Both the position numbers and the translations under genes were made by a program. This document shows, in pieces, positions 1-10,723 of a DNA stretch of 64,000 nucleotides. The notes beneath the pieces are model-generated. The model made no database searches. It was not told the DNA's origin and saw only the letters and a program-made list of their open reading frames with translations. This stretch comes from Metellina segmentata (lineage: Eukaryota > Arthropoda > Arachnida > Araneae > Tetragnathidae): the NCBI GenBank assembly GCA_947359465.1, contig OX375883.1:20485828-20549827 (forward strand), in the 5' to 3' direction. The first letter of the stretch is position 1. Each line of letters starts with the position of its first letter.

Positions 1-57
1 CCGGACCTTTGTTAAAAGCCCGCTGTATTGCTCTAGTACGACGTTAATTAAAATTAC
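1..57 (+). repeat. SINE-A 3' tail fragment
   Basis: This is the end of a tRNA-derived SINE, called SINE-A here, that recurs through the window. The diagnostic tail runs from a ccggacc motif through gctctagtacgacgtta to an aaattacc end. It matches the full-length copy at 4726-5048; the 5' part lies outside the window. Confidence 0.8.
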
Positions 58-149
58 CTTACCTTACATCAACCAACTTTTTAATTTCTAGTTTGTATGC
101 TTTGTTCACTAGAGTGTCTATATAATCAGAGTGACGACGAGGGGCCCAA

Positions 150-161
150 TGCGCATGCGCG
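150..161. promoter_or_regulatory. NRF1-like palindrome in a GC-richer island
   Basis: TGCGCATGCGCG is a close match to the palindromic NRF1/erect-wing binding consensus (YGCGCAYGCGCR). It sits in a roughly 150 bp island (about 130-280) that is clearly GC-richer than the AT-rich surroundings. It could mark a promoter, but no convincing first exon was found on either side, so promoter function is inference from a single motif. Confidence 0.3.
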
Positions 162-329
162 GCAGACATTTTTCAACCAGAATCTTCTCCAAGGAGGTTA
201 CTGGAGGTTTCTGCCTTGGGTTTCCCACATTTCCTCCTCGCTCTTTCTTTTGGCAACAGTGTATAGGAACCAAAATTTTTTATATCGTAATTGACGCTAC
301 ACTTTTTTGCGTTTATTCGCAATGAGTGG

Positions 330-1262
330 GTTAAAGTTAAAATTTAATTATTTTTATGCTCACAACTTATTTAAATTGTTTTTGGGCATATTAACAAGAA
401 AAAGAAAAAAATTAAGCTTTTAACTTCAGTGTTAAATAAAATAGGAACTGATGAGTTATCTCTCTCAGGCGCTTCAGTTTTCTTTAAATTCTTTCCATGC
501 TGTGTGATAGAAGTGTTTACTCATTAATTTTATTACATTAAATAAAAAATAGATTTAAAATGTGTTCTTCTAATAATGGATAGTTCCTTAAAATAAAACT
601 TTCTTTTAATCATTTGTTTAACACATGTAGTTTTTTTTTGTAAGATTAATCATTTCTGTACATTAACGGAATTACAAAAGATACTGTACAACTGAACATT
701 TTTATTTGGCCTTTTTAATGCATGACACAAAATTTTAACCCACTTCAGTTTAATTTTTGTTTCAAGTTTCATCCATTGATAAAAGTCAAAAACATGTAAT
801 TGTTTTAAACTATTGGGGCAAATTGTTGTGAATTTTTTCAGTTGTTCCTTTTATTTAAATATATGAATGAATAAATTGAAACATAATAAAAAAAAGCATG
901 ATCTCATGTTTTATACTTGTCTTCAAGCAGAATAAACTAGAGAATTTTATGTATACCGACATAAAAATTTTATTAAAGTAATTAGCCTCAGAGTTAAATA
1001 GTTCTCTTTTAAATGGCATTATTCACTTGAATTCCTAAACTTCATACAAATGTTTATAATTTCTTGCAAATAGTTTATATTTAATTTCATTACAAAACTG
1101 AATTTATTTAAATACAACATTAAATATTTTTGTTAATCTTGACTAAAAGTATTGACACAGTAATAGAAACAGTTGCACCAATAAAATCAATTTTACAAAT
1201 TAAACACATTTATTCAGAGATGGTTGACATGTTTAAACATTAGAAATTCCATTTACAATTTG
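330..1262. other. AT-rich sequence with no recognisable gene
   Basis: Strongly AT-rich with frequent stops in all frames and no recognised repeat family. The part near 1190-1260 is probably the 3' UTR side of the minus-strand exon at 1326-1439; a reverse-strand AATAAA-type signal lies near 1210. Confidence 0.5.
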
Positions 1263-1325
1263 TAGCCATAATGCGCACTGTACAGCTTTTACTAGCTAGT
1301 TCAGATTTGTGTCCCACTCCATTGG

Positions 1326-1439
1326 TCATTTTCTTTTACGCTGCATGGGAGCATGATGAAATATTGTAGCTTTATCAGGTTTTAGTTTTCTTTTAGAATC
1401 AGCTCTTTTTGCCTCCCATTGATCAGCATCAAAGTGTAC
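1326..1439 (-). CDS. Terminal exon of a THAP-domain-like protein (partial)
   Basis: On the minus strand a pyrimidine-rich stretch ending in TCATAG is followed by 37 in-frame codons and a TGA. The peptide begins VHFDADQWEAKRADSKRKL and ends HHAPMQRKRK. The order His-Phe, then Trp-Glu, then a basic Lys/Arg-Leu-Lys-Pro, then Thr-Ile-Phe matches the C-terminal half of the THAP zinc-binding DNA-binding domain, where the final ligand is the His of a C-x-x-H and the domain ends near (V)PTIF. The first half, with the cysteine pair, should be in an upstream exon above 1440 and was not found convincingly. A short ORF near 1615-1690 has a suggestive Cys but is interrupted. The exon could belong to a host THAP gene or to a THAP-bearing transposase fragment. 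Confidence 0.4.
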   Translation of the reverse strand, partial: VHFDADQWEAKRADSKRKLKPDKATIFHHAPMQRKRK

Positions 1440-1783
1440 CTATGACACAAAAATAATGATTAATAATGTGTTGACTTTAATATGCAAGTTTAATATGCAC
1501 AACGTGCTAACTTAGATTGAGGGAAACCACTATGTTGTTCGAAAAATGCTATTTCCTTTAAACGTCTTCACATTTATACTGACAAAACACCTAAAACAAT
1601 AATAAATAAAAATCCTAGAACACGAAATGTAACATGAAAAGGCTAGATTTTCTTCTAAATTTAACGTACACACAAAAAGTTCCCATGTTAAATTTAAAGG
1701 GGCTTGGAAAAAACCACCGCGCGGTACAAAAGGTCTTTATACCAATCAGAAAATGTTTCCCGTTTGTCTCCACTCTTATTATA

Positions 1784-1980
1784 TAGGCGAAAGTCCTCAT
1801 TTTAGGTAGGTGTGGAAGTTTGGAGAGTGGTGTGCCAGTTCAGGTATTGCCTCGTCATCTGAACGTGGTTCAAAATTACGTGGTGATGTCCTCGGATCTT
1901 TCCCCTAAGGGAATGATCCCGGACCGTCGTAAAAAAGCCCATTGTGTTGCTCTAGTACGACGTTATTTAAAAATTACCAA
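1784..1980 (+). repeat. SINE-A, 5' truncated
   Basis: Starts in the middle of the SINE body (cgaaagtcctca) and runs through the gtggaagtttggagagtg block to the full tail ending in aaaaattacc. The tRNA-like head is missing, as expected of 5' truncation during LINE-driven insertion. Confidence 0.8.
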
Positions 1981-2036
1981 TTATCTGATTATATAGACAC
2001 TCTATTGTTCACCAGTTCATTCCAGTACATACTTAG

Positions 2037-2215
2037 TCAACGTCCCACTGGAGCAACACAACGGGTTATTGGCAAGGATTTGGCATCGATACCGACTGTA
2101 GGAGGGCAGCTCTACGTATTTTAGAGCCACTGTCAGGTAACGAGGTCACAGCTGATCTGTCATATTACTCTCCAAACTTCCAAATCAACGTGCTACACAT
2201 TTTGGATTTTGTATC
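2037..2215 (-). repeat. SINE-A, decayed
   Basis: Reverse-complement tail and body (acgtcccactggagcaac, then ctctccaaacttcca) with many substitutions and a diverged middle. No tRNA head is recognisable. Confidence 0.6.
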
Positions 2216-2427
2216 TTAAAACTCAACCAACACTACGAACTTCCAACAGTGGTTATGAGTATTAAAAGACATCCTAGGAACAGAAAAGTCTCAATCCACG
2301 TACACAAGGTGGATTGCTTCGGGAATCTTTTGGCGTAAGAGTCGTACTTCACCAAGATGCATTAAACACAAGCAATGTTAAGTAACTGTTGAAAAAAGTA
2401 TCGAAGGTGGGTAGGAGGGCATTTTAG

Positions 2428-2712
2428 TAAACGTCACACTGGAGCAACACAACGGTCTATTGGTGATGGTCTGGAATCAATCCTCAAGTCGTGGAAAACA
2501 CCACGTAATTTCGAACCATAGTCAGATGAAAAATAACACCTGAGTTGGCACCCAATTCTGAAAACTACCACACCAAACCAACGTGAGAACATTCTAGGCC
2601 TCGACATATTTAATGTGCACCAACTCTCTTTGTACAAACGATTTCTGGCTAGATTCGAACTCCCAACCTCCCTGTTGCTGTCAGATACTCTTCCAACAAG
2701 GCAACCGTGGCC
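2428..2712 (-). repeat. SINE-A, decayed but near full length
   Basis: Minus-strand copy. The tail is at its low-coordinate end (cgtcacactggagcaacac), then the body, then the tRNA-like head with a B-box-like gattcgaactcc near 2652. It differs from the copy at 2741-3070 at many positions, so it is an independent, older insertion. Confidence 0.7.
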
Positions 2713-2740
2713 TTTGATGGAAGTGGTAACACGTCATTAA

Positions 2741-3070
2741 AAGGTAATTGGTAATTATTAGTTAACGTCGTACTAGAGCAACACAACGGGCTATTGACGA
2801 CTGTCGGGATCAATCCCTGAAAGAAAAGGTCCGAGGACATCACTTAATTTGGATCCATGGACAGATGACGAGGCAACACCTGTGCAGACACCCCACTCTC
2901 CAAACTTCCACACCAACTCAACGTGAGGAGTTTCGGCCAGGACCGATTTAAGGTGCACCAGCCGCCTCTACACCGTACGCTTACTGATATCCCTACACTG
3001 GCCCGGTTTCGAACCCGGAACCTTCCAATCTAGATGCCAACACTTTAACCATCAGACCGGTTGGTCGGCT
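2741..3070 (-). repeat. SINE-A, full length
   Basis: Complete minus-strand copy of about 330 bp. The tail is near 2741-2800 and the body near 2810-2960. The tRNA-like head near 3000-3065 has an RNA polymerase III B-box-like ggtttcgaacccgg and an A-box-like region next to the accggttggtcggc end. Architecture is head, spacer, body, A/T-rich tail. Confidence 0.8.
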
Positions 3071-3779
3071 TAAATATTATGAATATATTCCATTTGCTAT
3101 ATTCTAACACAATCGATCATTCCCAGTAGGGTGGATGGTGGGGTTATATGACGCAAGGGCTGTATTTGGCCAAAACAACATCAAGCGTAAGTCATGCACA
3201 CCGATGCGAAATTGCTCACAGGATCAAAAATACGTCATCATTAAAATACAGGTATCGAGCGTGCTGTAACAGATCGCAGAACAAAATGAACTTTGACTAC
3301 GAAAGACAGCATTTTCTACATTCTGTAACAACGATAGGCGATCTGTAAACTCAATTTAACAAGTGTATGTTTTTCATAACTTATCGAAACGTATAAAACA
3401 ATACGATTGAGCCCGAAGAAAATGATTATAAACAAGACGACCACGCATTAGATTCACATCAATTTCAAATTGTAGTTTCGATTACCGAAATTCCCGCTGG
3501 TGACTCAAATTGCATCCAAAACGAGAAGAAGGAATATCAGTAAAAGAGGCATCGGCAGGGCCAATGACCGTCAACTTAAACATAGAAATGCAGACAGTGA
3601 CTCACTTTCGACGATAGGACAGGATTCGGGATGCGAAAACGAGGCATCCTAGAGATCGATTCTTTTCCCATTGGGTCTACTTCCACGGTAAACATGGGGG
3701 ACGTGACCCAAGACACCTCCTATCCATCCATTCTTTTTGTTTTCTATTAATTGACATTGTCTTCTGTCTGTGTGTTCTC
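3071..3779. other. Unclassified spacer
   Basis: Mixed-composition sequence between SINE copies. No ORF with a recognisable motif, terminal repeat or RNA gene was seen. Confidence 0.5.
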
Positions 3780-4130
3780 TATTTGGTTTCAGTGGATGAA
3801 ATCTCACGTTGGATTATTAAGTTGGTGGTTAGGCAATTCATTAAAGTCGCATTGGCGCAACAAGATATTTCAAATAGGGACGGTTCAGGATCCATTCCGA
3901 AGGGAAAGATCCAAGAACAACAGCCATTAATTTTGAATCACGGTCGGATTGCGAAGTTCACACCTGAGCTGGTCCATCACTATATTAAGTTCCACACAAC
4001 GCAAACCTGAGGCCACTTTGAGACACGATATATTGAATGTGCGCCAACTCCCGCATACACTGCGGTCTCTAGCTGGAGACAAAACTTTTTTCGACTTTAT
4101 TTGCACCACCGCCTCTTGGAAAATGTTTTG
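3780..4130 (-). repeat. SINE-A, highly decayed
   Basis: Minus-strand remnant: a tail-like cgcattggcgcaacaa, then gggaaagatccaagaac, then body-like tcacacctgagctgg and a head-side gcgccaactcccgcatac. The order of blocks matches the family but identity is low. Confidence 0.5.
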
Positions 4131-4725
4131 TGTTTAGATGGAAGAGTCAAATTGGATACATTATTGCCACCGATTGCAGTAGGGTTGACCAACCCACACC
4201 GTGATATAATTAAAGCATTTGAAATGTCAAAAGCGCTAATATGAAACTAATCTACCAGTCTTAAAATTAATATTGAATGAAATAAGACAACATTAAACCT
4301 TAGGATGCTTCTAAGTTTTCGAGATGGACTCCTAATTGTATCAATTATTAAATTCTATCTCAAATATTTATCTTTTTCACAGTTTAATGCCACTGCCTTT
4401 AACTTTCTTCCTCCACTTTTTAGTCTACAATCAAATAATTCCTTATTAATTCTGATGTGGAGGTTCGCAGTTCTCTGCAAGGTACTCCGTAATTGATACG
4501 TCCGTTCTGTTCCGAGTTTTCGAGATGTATTTAGTTGTAGAAGATTGTAGCCCTTACTGGGCTGTGTGTGTGTGTGTCATTCCCTGAATGAACATTCAAT
4601 TATGTAAGACCTCCTATTTTATTACTTGTTTGGAATTGGATTTTAAAAAGTTAACCTATTGGGGAGGGCAAGTTATCGCTCTAATTCGTGTAGATTACAG
4701 AATCTAATAAATTCATTATGTCACC
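4131..4725. other. AT-rich spacer with a short (TG)n
   Basis: No recognisable gene. A short (TG)n tract lies near 4563-4578. Confidence 0.5.
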
Positions 4726-5048
4726 TAAACCGGTCTATTGGTTGAGGTGTTGGCCTCTGGATCGGAAGGTTCCTGGTTCGACTCCAGGTGCGGGCATGGA
4801 TATTTGTAAGCGTATGGAGTAGAGGCGGCTGGTGCACCTTAAATCTGTCGTGGCCGAAAGTCCTCACGTTGGGTTGGCGTGGAAGTTTGGAGAGTGGGGT
4901 GCCAGCTCAGGTGTTGCTTCGTCATCTGACCGGGGTTCAAAATTACGAGGTGTTATCCTCGGATCTTTCACTTAAGGAACTGATCCCGGACCGTCGTCAA
5001 TAGCCCGTTGTGTTGCTCTAGTACGACGTTAACTAAAATTACCAATTA
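4726..5048 (+). repeat. SINE-A, full length (reference copy)
   Basis: The best-preserved copy here. A tRNA-like head (accggtctattggttgaggt, then ggttcgactcc as the B box) is followed by gcatggatatttgtaagcgt, a body block cacgttgggttggcgtggaa, and a tail ending gacgttaactaaaattacc. About 320 bp. The A and B boxes indicate descent from a tRNA and transcription by RNA polymerase III. No coding capacity. Confidence 0.85.
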
Positions 5049-5066
5049 CCTATCACAGATTGGGTA

Positions 5067-5122
5067 ATGGTAATTTTAGTTAACGTCGTACTGAAGCAAC
5101 ACAATGGGCTATTGGCGACTAC
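5067..5122 (-). repeat. SINE-A tail fragment, tail-to-tail with the previous copy
   Basis: Inverted copy of the last ~55 bp of SINE-A (taattttagttaacgtcg, then gcaacacaatgggctattgg), 19 bp beyond the tail of the plus-strand copy, so the two tails form a small inverted repeat. Confidence 0.7.
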
Positions 5123-5329
5123 GTTCTGTGGAAAATAATGAATTTGGAACAAAATTTTCAGTTTTCGTTGTAGAGCTACGATATGAAAAACAAGAAAAGT
5201 TGAACCCAGTGGATGCTGCATGAGCTCACATTTAAAGCGCTAGATAAAATGCGGCAACTTTCACTGTTTGTGTGGGAAGAGTGAGGAATTGCAAACTGAA
5301 TTGCTAGGAGTTCGAAACTAGTTCGTCAA

Positions 5330-5720
5330 AGACTAGTGCACTCGGGGACGTGATCAATTTAAATCTTTGGTGGCCTCAATTATCGTTACGTGGGTGTGAT
5401 GTGAAAGTTTGAATGCGGTCTCAAGTGTGGTTCTCGTGTCAAGTGTGGTCATGTGACCGGGAGTTCAATCTTCCAAGGTGTTGTCCTTTGTATTTGGTAT
5501 TTTTTAAACTAACATCACTCTGGATGAACAGAACGCGATATCGGAAACGATTCCAGATCAACCTCCAAAGGGAACGATCTGAATACAACACCACGTAATC
5601 TGAAAACAACACCACTAAAGGCACATCACGAGCGTTGTCCTTGGGTCTTTCCCTTCGGGATGGATCCCAGATCGTTTACAATACCCCGTGTGATCGACCA
5701 GTCTGACGTTAATGAACTAC
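5330..5720 (+). repeat. SINE-A-like mosaic, decayed
   Basis: Contains diverged body (cgttacgtgggtgtgatgtg, gtgaccgggagttcaa) and tail blocks (gttgtccttgggtctttccc, gtctgacgttaatgaa), with an insertion of related, partly inverted blocks in the middle (ccaaagggaacgatctga). Probably two overlapping insertions. Confidence 0.5.
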
Positions 5721-6450
5721 CTACCTGTTGTGGTGTAGCGGCGGACGACTCTCACTTTGTTTAGCTTCAGAAATAGCTTCTTGTAGTTCCGAAGACTGAG
5801 CAATCTTTCGTTGGACTTGCAGAAAGGCTTGACCATTTGAGTAACTGTTGTGCAAGGTACTTCGTTTTCAAGCATTTGATTCTCTAAAACTCTAGAAACC
5901 AACGATAGCACAAATGAGGTATCGAACTGCTATTGAGTGACTGGATGTTTGTATAACAAGCCAGAAACATTAGCCAATGCAGAGGCTGCAAATTTGAAGA
6001 TAACTAGTTTCGAAAAATTCAGTATAGAGGAAAGTAGTCTAAGATGGCGAACATACGCTTTGGTGAGTTGTCCTGTTCTTAATTTTCAATGCAAGAGGGT
6101 TATCATTTCGGCAAAATCTTGTTACAAAACTCTTTAATATTGTGTTATATTTTTAAAAATTGTTATTTTTAAAGTTTGAGTCTCAAAAATTTCATTTTAG
6201 ATAAAGAAATCATTTTTGTCCACTCTGAGACAACAGTTTAATTCGACATCTTATATTATCAAACTGTTTAAAACTGCTGATATCACATCTTCAACATAAC
6301 AAATTGCACACGTAACACGAAACAAACATTATCAAACTAAAGAAACAGCATCATACGAACGAAAAACATCATCACTTAAAATTTTAGATTAAGATATATC
6401 AATCACAAAAATCTCATTGTCGTTGGTGATGTGTAGCTTGGACTCTGTAC
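5721..6450. other. Unclassified AT-rich spacer
   Basis: No ORF with recognisable motifs. It ends at the hAT terminus at 6451. Confidence 0.5.
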
Positions 6451-6930
6451 TAGGGTTGCGATCGATTTATTGGAGCCGATGTTTGTTTAACATCGATGTT
6501 TTAACATTGTCGATGTTTTATTTTGAATAAAATAAGCACGATAATAAAAATTAAGAACAATAACCTTGCAACTAAGTATTTGTCGATGATGGCGCCATCT
6601 GTCCCGCCAGAAAGAGTGTTTTTGCCTCTGGTGGGATTGTTAGCGAAAAAAGAAGTCGACTTAAGGTGGAGAAAGTTAACAAACTTCTTTTTTTACAAAC
6701 CGTAAATAACACGAATATTAGGGCAAATAAAATTATAGGCCCCAATATATTTTATTTATAGTAAATAAAAAAAAGTTTGTTGCGGTTTCCCCAAATAGGT
6801 TGATAAATAATTAATAATAACTAACAATAATTATTGTTATAAAAACTTCGATGATTTTTGGGCGATGTATTGTCAACATCGATGTTTTAATTTTGAACAT
6901 CGATGTTTAGTTGTCCATGGCACATCCCTA
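6451..6930. mobile_element. hAT deletion derivative (~480 bp)
   Basis: Begins TAGGGTTGCG and ends ACATCCCTA, an imperfect terminal inverted repeat of the TAGGG type. It is flanked by 8 bp that agree at 6 of 8 positions (ctctgtac at 6443-6450; ctttgtat at 6931-6938), which is the hAT target-duplication length. Subterminal copies of CATCGATGTT near 6490-6515 and 6875-6908 resemble subterminal transposase-binding repeats. A fragment of the hAT dimerisation domain lies inside (6523-6705), so this is an internally deleted autonomous element rather than an unrelated MITE. Confidence 0.65.
6523..6705 (+). pseudogene. hAT transposase C-terminal dimerisation domain, remnant
   Basis: A 60-residue frame reads LATKYLSMMAPSVPPERVF, then KLTNFFFYKP and a stop. 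This follows the hATC pattern: LA..YL.I.ATSVPSERVFS.AG, then a basic stretch, then a Leu/Phe-rich end such as KLLFL.KN. The SVP.ERVF core is preserved, while the following STAG is replaced by LPLVG. The catalytic region and BED zinc finger are absent, so no active protein can be made. Residue spacing matches the family from the ATSVPSERVF block to the end. Confidence 0.65.
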
Positions 6931-6937
6931 CTTTGTA

Positions 6938-7592
6938 TGAGCCAGTACAGGCGGAATGGGCCCAGAGCTTGCACATACAACGTTGGAACCTTAATTCCTT
7001 TTTTTGCTCTCCAACAAATGAAGCATTCTTTATTATCGAGGTGCTCTGGGTCCAGATCGTCATCCGTGTCAACGTATGGAACTTCAACTGAATGTGTTGA
7101 GTCTTCAGACTTAAAAGATTGGAAATAGAGCTGTCGCTTAGCTAGTTTCTTCTTTTTTGTAGGATTCTTAGCAGGAGTGTTGTGTTTAGTCTTTCTAACT
7201 TCATCCTTCTTCAACTGTCGAGGTTTTCGTTTATCTTCTCTTTCATCTCTCTCCTTTTTCTTAATGAGAAGTGCATTTTTCAATGGTCTACATTTTACAA
7301 TTTCATTCTAGGTCTCTTTGACGTTTTCCAATGTATGAAAGGAAGCGGTGGAAGATATGAATTCATACATGCTTTAAGAAGATGAAGATCGTACCAGAGA
7401 GGAGCTCCTTCAGGTATACTTAGATCAGAAGGTGGATCAATCTGATCTGGATCGTTATTAGACGAAGGGATTTCAGTTTCAACTTTGTCATCAGGTATTT
7501 CAGTCGTGAGGGTAGGAGGGAAATCTTCAGTGCAATTAGAACTGGTGAATGATGCTCAATTCCTGCGGTTGCAAATTCCTTAATTGCCGGAA
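6938..7592 (-). pseudogene. pogo/Tigger-type transposase C-terminus, frameshifted
   Basis: Reading the minus strand from about 7592: an AIKEFATAGIE block matches the (A)xxGFxxTGIxPxN segment after the pogo DDE domain. An acidic, Pro/Ser-rich linker follows (EIPSSNNDPDQIDPPSDL). Next is a basic stretch (KKDEVRKTKHNTPAKNPTKK) and finally a zinc-binding tail with CFIC in one frame and MCKLWAHSACTG in another. The C-x-x-C ... C.LWAH..C arrangement is the PHD-like C-terminus of many arthropod Tigger proteins. At least two frameshifts and internal stops are needed to join the parts. The HTH/CENP-B and DDE domains are not present. Confidence 0.55.
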
Positions 7593-8637
7593 GTATGCTT
7601 TACAAAATATACCAGCGAGTGGCTTGGATTGTTAACCATCAAGTATTTACAGCTCACATTACAGGCGGTTTTCAACTGACATAGAATGCCGCATCAAGAG
7701 TTTTTAGCTTATGACTTGTGTAGTAGGTCCATCATCTTACCCCCTACCCGATTCGTCATCTTACCCGACATCGCCATCTTTACTTGAAAACACATTGAAG
7801 GATATCAACTCATCATAATAAATTGGAATGATACATCATTGAACCCGTTTTGATTAGCACTCAAAGAATATCGCCCTCATGTATGAATCAAAAATACTTT
7901 CTCCGAAAACGCTATCCCTTACAAAGCAGCAACCAAAAGTTACATTGGAACCACACAAAAACACATCCCCCTGGATACTGTGAGTCACATAAATGACGGG
8001 ATGGAATATTTTGGATTAACACGGGTAGCTAGAGTTATCTGATGATCATGATAGGGGCTGTCATCTAGCGTAATTTTTGGGGAAAATCCACTACGTCATC
8101 TTAATGCTTGACAACAGAATGCAAACAACAGGTGGTTGTCACACATCAGGACGTTTTTCGTAGGAAAATAATAACCATTAACTCTACTAGTAGGTGTCTT
8201 GACAACAGGTGAATATTTTTTTTATAACAGTGGTAAAAATTTTATTTTGAATTTTTTTATTTTTCTAATGAAATTAGATGGGTTTGTTCTTACTCATGTT
8301 GAACTAGAGCTATTTTCTAGCTATTTTTTACAAAAATATAAAATTATCATGTATTTATCAGTAAAATATACTTCATGATCACAGTCTTGTCAGACGTCTT
8401 TATTAACAGTAAATCGCAACGAAATAACTAGTATTTTTCTAAGCATGTCATTTTTGAGTGCATTCAAATATGTGCATACAAAACTGGTAAAGAAACAGAA
8501 ACTGAAGATATTTTATCATTTCTGACTGTCCTACCAATCGCCGTGGAGGCTGGTAACACTTGCAAACTATGTCAGTTTCTTTAATCTTGTACTCTACTTG
8601 TATCGCTACTTGGGTCAACAATTTAGGCTTACCATAT
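7593..8637. other. Unclassified sequence
   Basis: No recognisable protein motif. 7730-7790 carries a repeated catcttacccg phrase. The N-terminal part of the neighbouring pogo gene is not detectable here. Confidence 0.5.
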
Positions 8638-8639
8638 AT

Positions 8640-8774
<135 letters not shown>

Positions 8775-8779
8775 ATATA

Positions 8780-9729
8780 CAGGGTGGTCATAAAAAAACT
8801 TGGCCGACATGTGGACCTCTAGTGGCCGTTCCGTTCAACCGATCGAGATGAGATTTCAGATATAGTTATTCAGAGGTATGAGCTCGGGATTCTGTGAACG
8901 ACAACAAAGTGGCACTCACGGTTACGGTTATACGTAGAGAAACTCGAAATTTTCGAATGGCAACACCCACTTTTTTCTGTCTCAAAATGCTCAGCGCATG
9001 CGAAAACCCTAAATAGCGTTGGAACGGTACGTGTATCACAAAAAACGGAAGCGTTATGCACTCACAAAAAACAGCTCTGCGAACGTGCAACAAAACCACG
9101 ATTGGGGCACACAAAAGAAATTTGTATATGTTGGAGGCAAGACACCAACCACAGAACGCCTTTCGCCAAATATTCAGCCAGATCTTCAGTCGGGAGCTCG
9201 TACATGCCAACGAAATGACTCTGTCAGCGAAAGTTAATGGAAAATTGGTAAAATTATATTATTAAAATGGGATGAATGCCGTGGAAGGGACCTTGTGTGT
9301 TTAGCGTCGAAACCATCGCCACATACGAGGCCCATGTAACTGGCGAAAAGCGTTTTGTGGTTGGTGTCTTGCCTCTGTTATATGCAAATTTTCTCCGTGC
9401 TCCCAGAACGTGGTTTTGTTGGCCTTTCGCAGAACTGTTTTTTGTGCGTGCATAACGCGTCCGTGTTTTGTGATACACGTACCGTTTCAACGCTCTTTAG
9501 GGTTTTCGCATGCGCTGAGCATTTTAAGACTGGAAATAGTGGGCGTTGCCATTCGAAAATTTCGAGTTTCACTACCTATAACTGTAACCGTGAGTGCCAC
9601 TTTGTTGTCGTTCACAGAATCCCGAGCTCATACCTCTGAATAACTATATCTGAAATCTCATCTCGATCGGTTGAACGGAACGGCCGCTAGGGGTCCATAT
9701 ATCGGCCAAGTTTTTGTATGACCACCCTG
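8780..9729. mobile_element. Long-hairpin mariner-type MITE (950 bp, ~395 bp arms)
   Basis: Starts CAGGGTGGTCATAAA and ends TATGACCACCCTG with TA on both sides. The terminal inverted repeats are very long: 8780-~9175 pairs with ~9335-9729 (for example gagctcgggattctgtgaac at 8880 against gttcacagaatcccgagctc near 9610), leaving a loop of about 160 bp. The first nine bases (CAGGGTGGT) equal those of the rosa-type mariner at 10547, suggesting mobilisation by a related transposase. ORFs in the arms are mirror images of each other and are not considered genes. Confidence 0.8.
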
Positions 9730-9799
9730 TATATATGGGTTAATGGTGGGGTCTGTACGACGGGGCGCCATCATGTTGGAACCGCGGTCAGGTGGCTCA

Positions 9800-9905
9800 T
9801 TAACGCCTGAGATGGCACCCTAATCTCCGCACTTCCACATAACACCAACGCGAAGACTTAAGAGGCCAGCCACGACGGATTTTGCGTGCACCAAACCCCT
9901 TTTTT
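9800..9905 (-). repeat. SINE-A body fragment
   Basis: Reverse complement of the SINE-A body from cctgagatggcaccct through cgcacttccacataacacca to ttgcgtgcacca. Both head and tail are missing. Confidence 0.6.
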
Positions 9906-9989
9906 ACCAGTCGGTACGGAAATTGGATGGCACAGACATTATTAAATAGTAAATCTTCGTTCTGGCTGCATGGTCCAGAGGTTTTCATT

Positions 9990-10527
9990 TGTGTATTTTA
10001 GTTGTTACACGAAAATTGTGATTTCGGATCGTCAGTTTATTTTTTATTTTCCAGAGTAAGTTTTTAAATGTTTATTTTTTTATTTTTAATTTATCTTCTT
10101 TTTTTTATTTTTTTTTTTACTTTCTTTGTTTGAATTTAAATTCGTCGTTTCTTAACTCAGAAAAACTGAATGATAACACCGGAAACCACGTTTTTCTATT
10201 TCGGGACGGCCCCCTTTTCATGTCATGGAAAAGTTTCAATTTCAATCGCGAATATCTCCACCAGTTTTACAGATGACTCCATGAAATTTTTTTTTCTCTG
10301 TCTTTATTATTGTATTGCGTACATTTTCCTAATTGAACTTTTTAAAAAATCTTCTTTAGTTTTAAAGTTATTTTTTGTAATTTCCTTATTTCACCGCTAG
10401 GGGCGCTGTAAGCTGTCGCAATAAATTCTGCATGGTCACTTTACTGTAGGTACACGTTACTATCTTAACTCTACGACATGCGGTTTCAAAATTAAAGGGC
10501 TTAAAAGGACTTTACAGGTCACCCTGC
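9990..10527. other. AT-rich block ending in a transposon-like terminus
   Basis: Poly-T-rich 10030-10150, then moderately complex sequence. It ends ggactttacaggtcaccctg, which looks like the terminus of another TA-targeting element (reverse complement CAGGGTGACCTGTAAAG). A CCGCTAGGGGCGCTGT motif at 10395 resembles a CTCF-type site. The partner terminus was not found. Confidence 0.4.
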
Positions 10528-10546
10528 ATATATATATATATATATA

Positions 10547-10666
10547 CAGGGTGGTCCCGAATTCATGGTACAAACTTTAATGGTAGGTACAGGACATTGT
10601 AACAATGATTTATTGTATAGGAATGTATAGTCGCAAGTGACGCGGTGAGGCGAAAACAGGGGAAAT
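10547..10666 (+). repeat. Left TIR of the rosa-type mariner
   Basis: Begins CAGGGTGGTCCCGAATTC and pairs with 11930-12049. The inner part (gcaagtgacgcggtgaggcg) is also conserved, so the repeat extends well past the 25-35 bp usual for mariner. Confidence 0.9.
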
Positions 10667-10723
10667 AACGGCCGAAAGGAAAAACAAAGATTTTATTGAA
10701 AGCGTTGTTGACAAGTGTCATGT

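Noticed and set aside
4726..4800. tRNA gene with intact B box
   Set aside because: The cloverleaf-like part continues into a SINE body and recurs many times, and the acceptor stem does not close. It is a SINE head.
8866..9643. Several 60-114 codon ORFs between 8866 and 9643
   Set aside because: They are mirror-image readings of the long inverted arms of the MITE, not independent genes.
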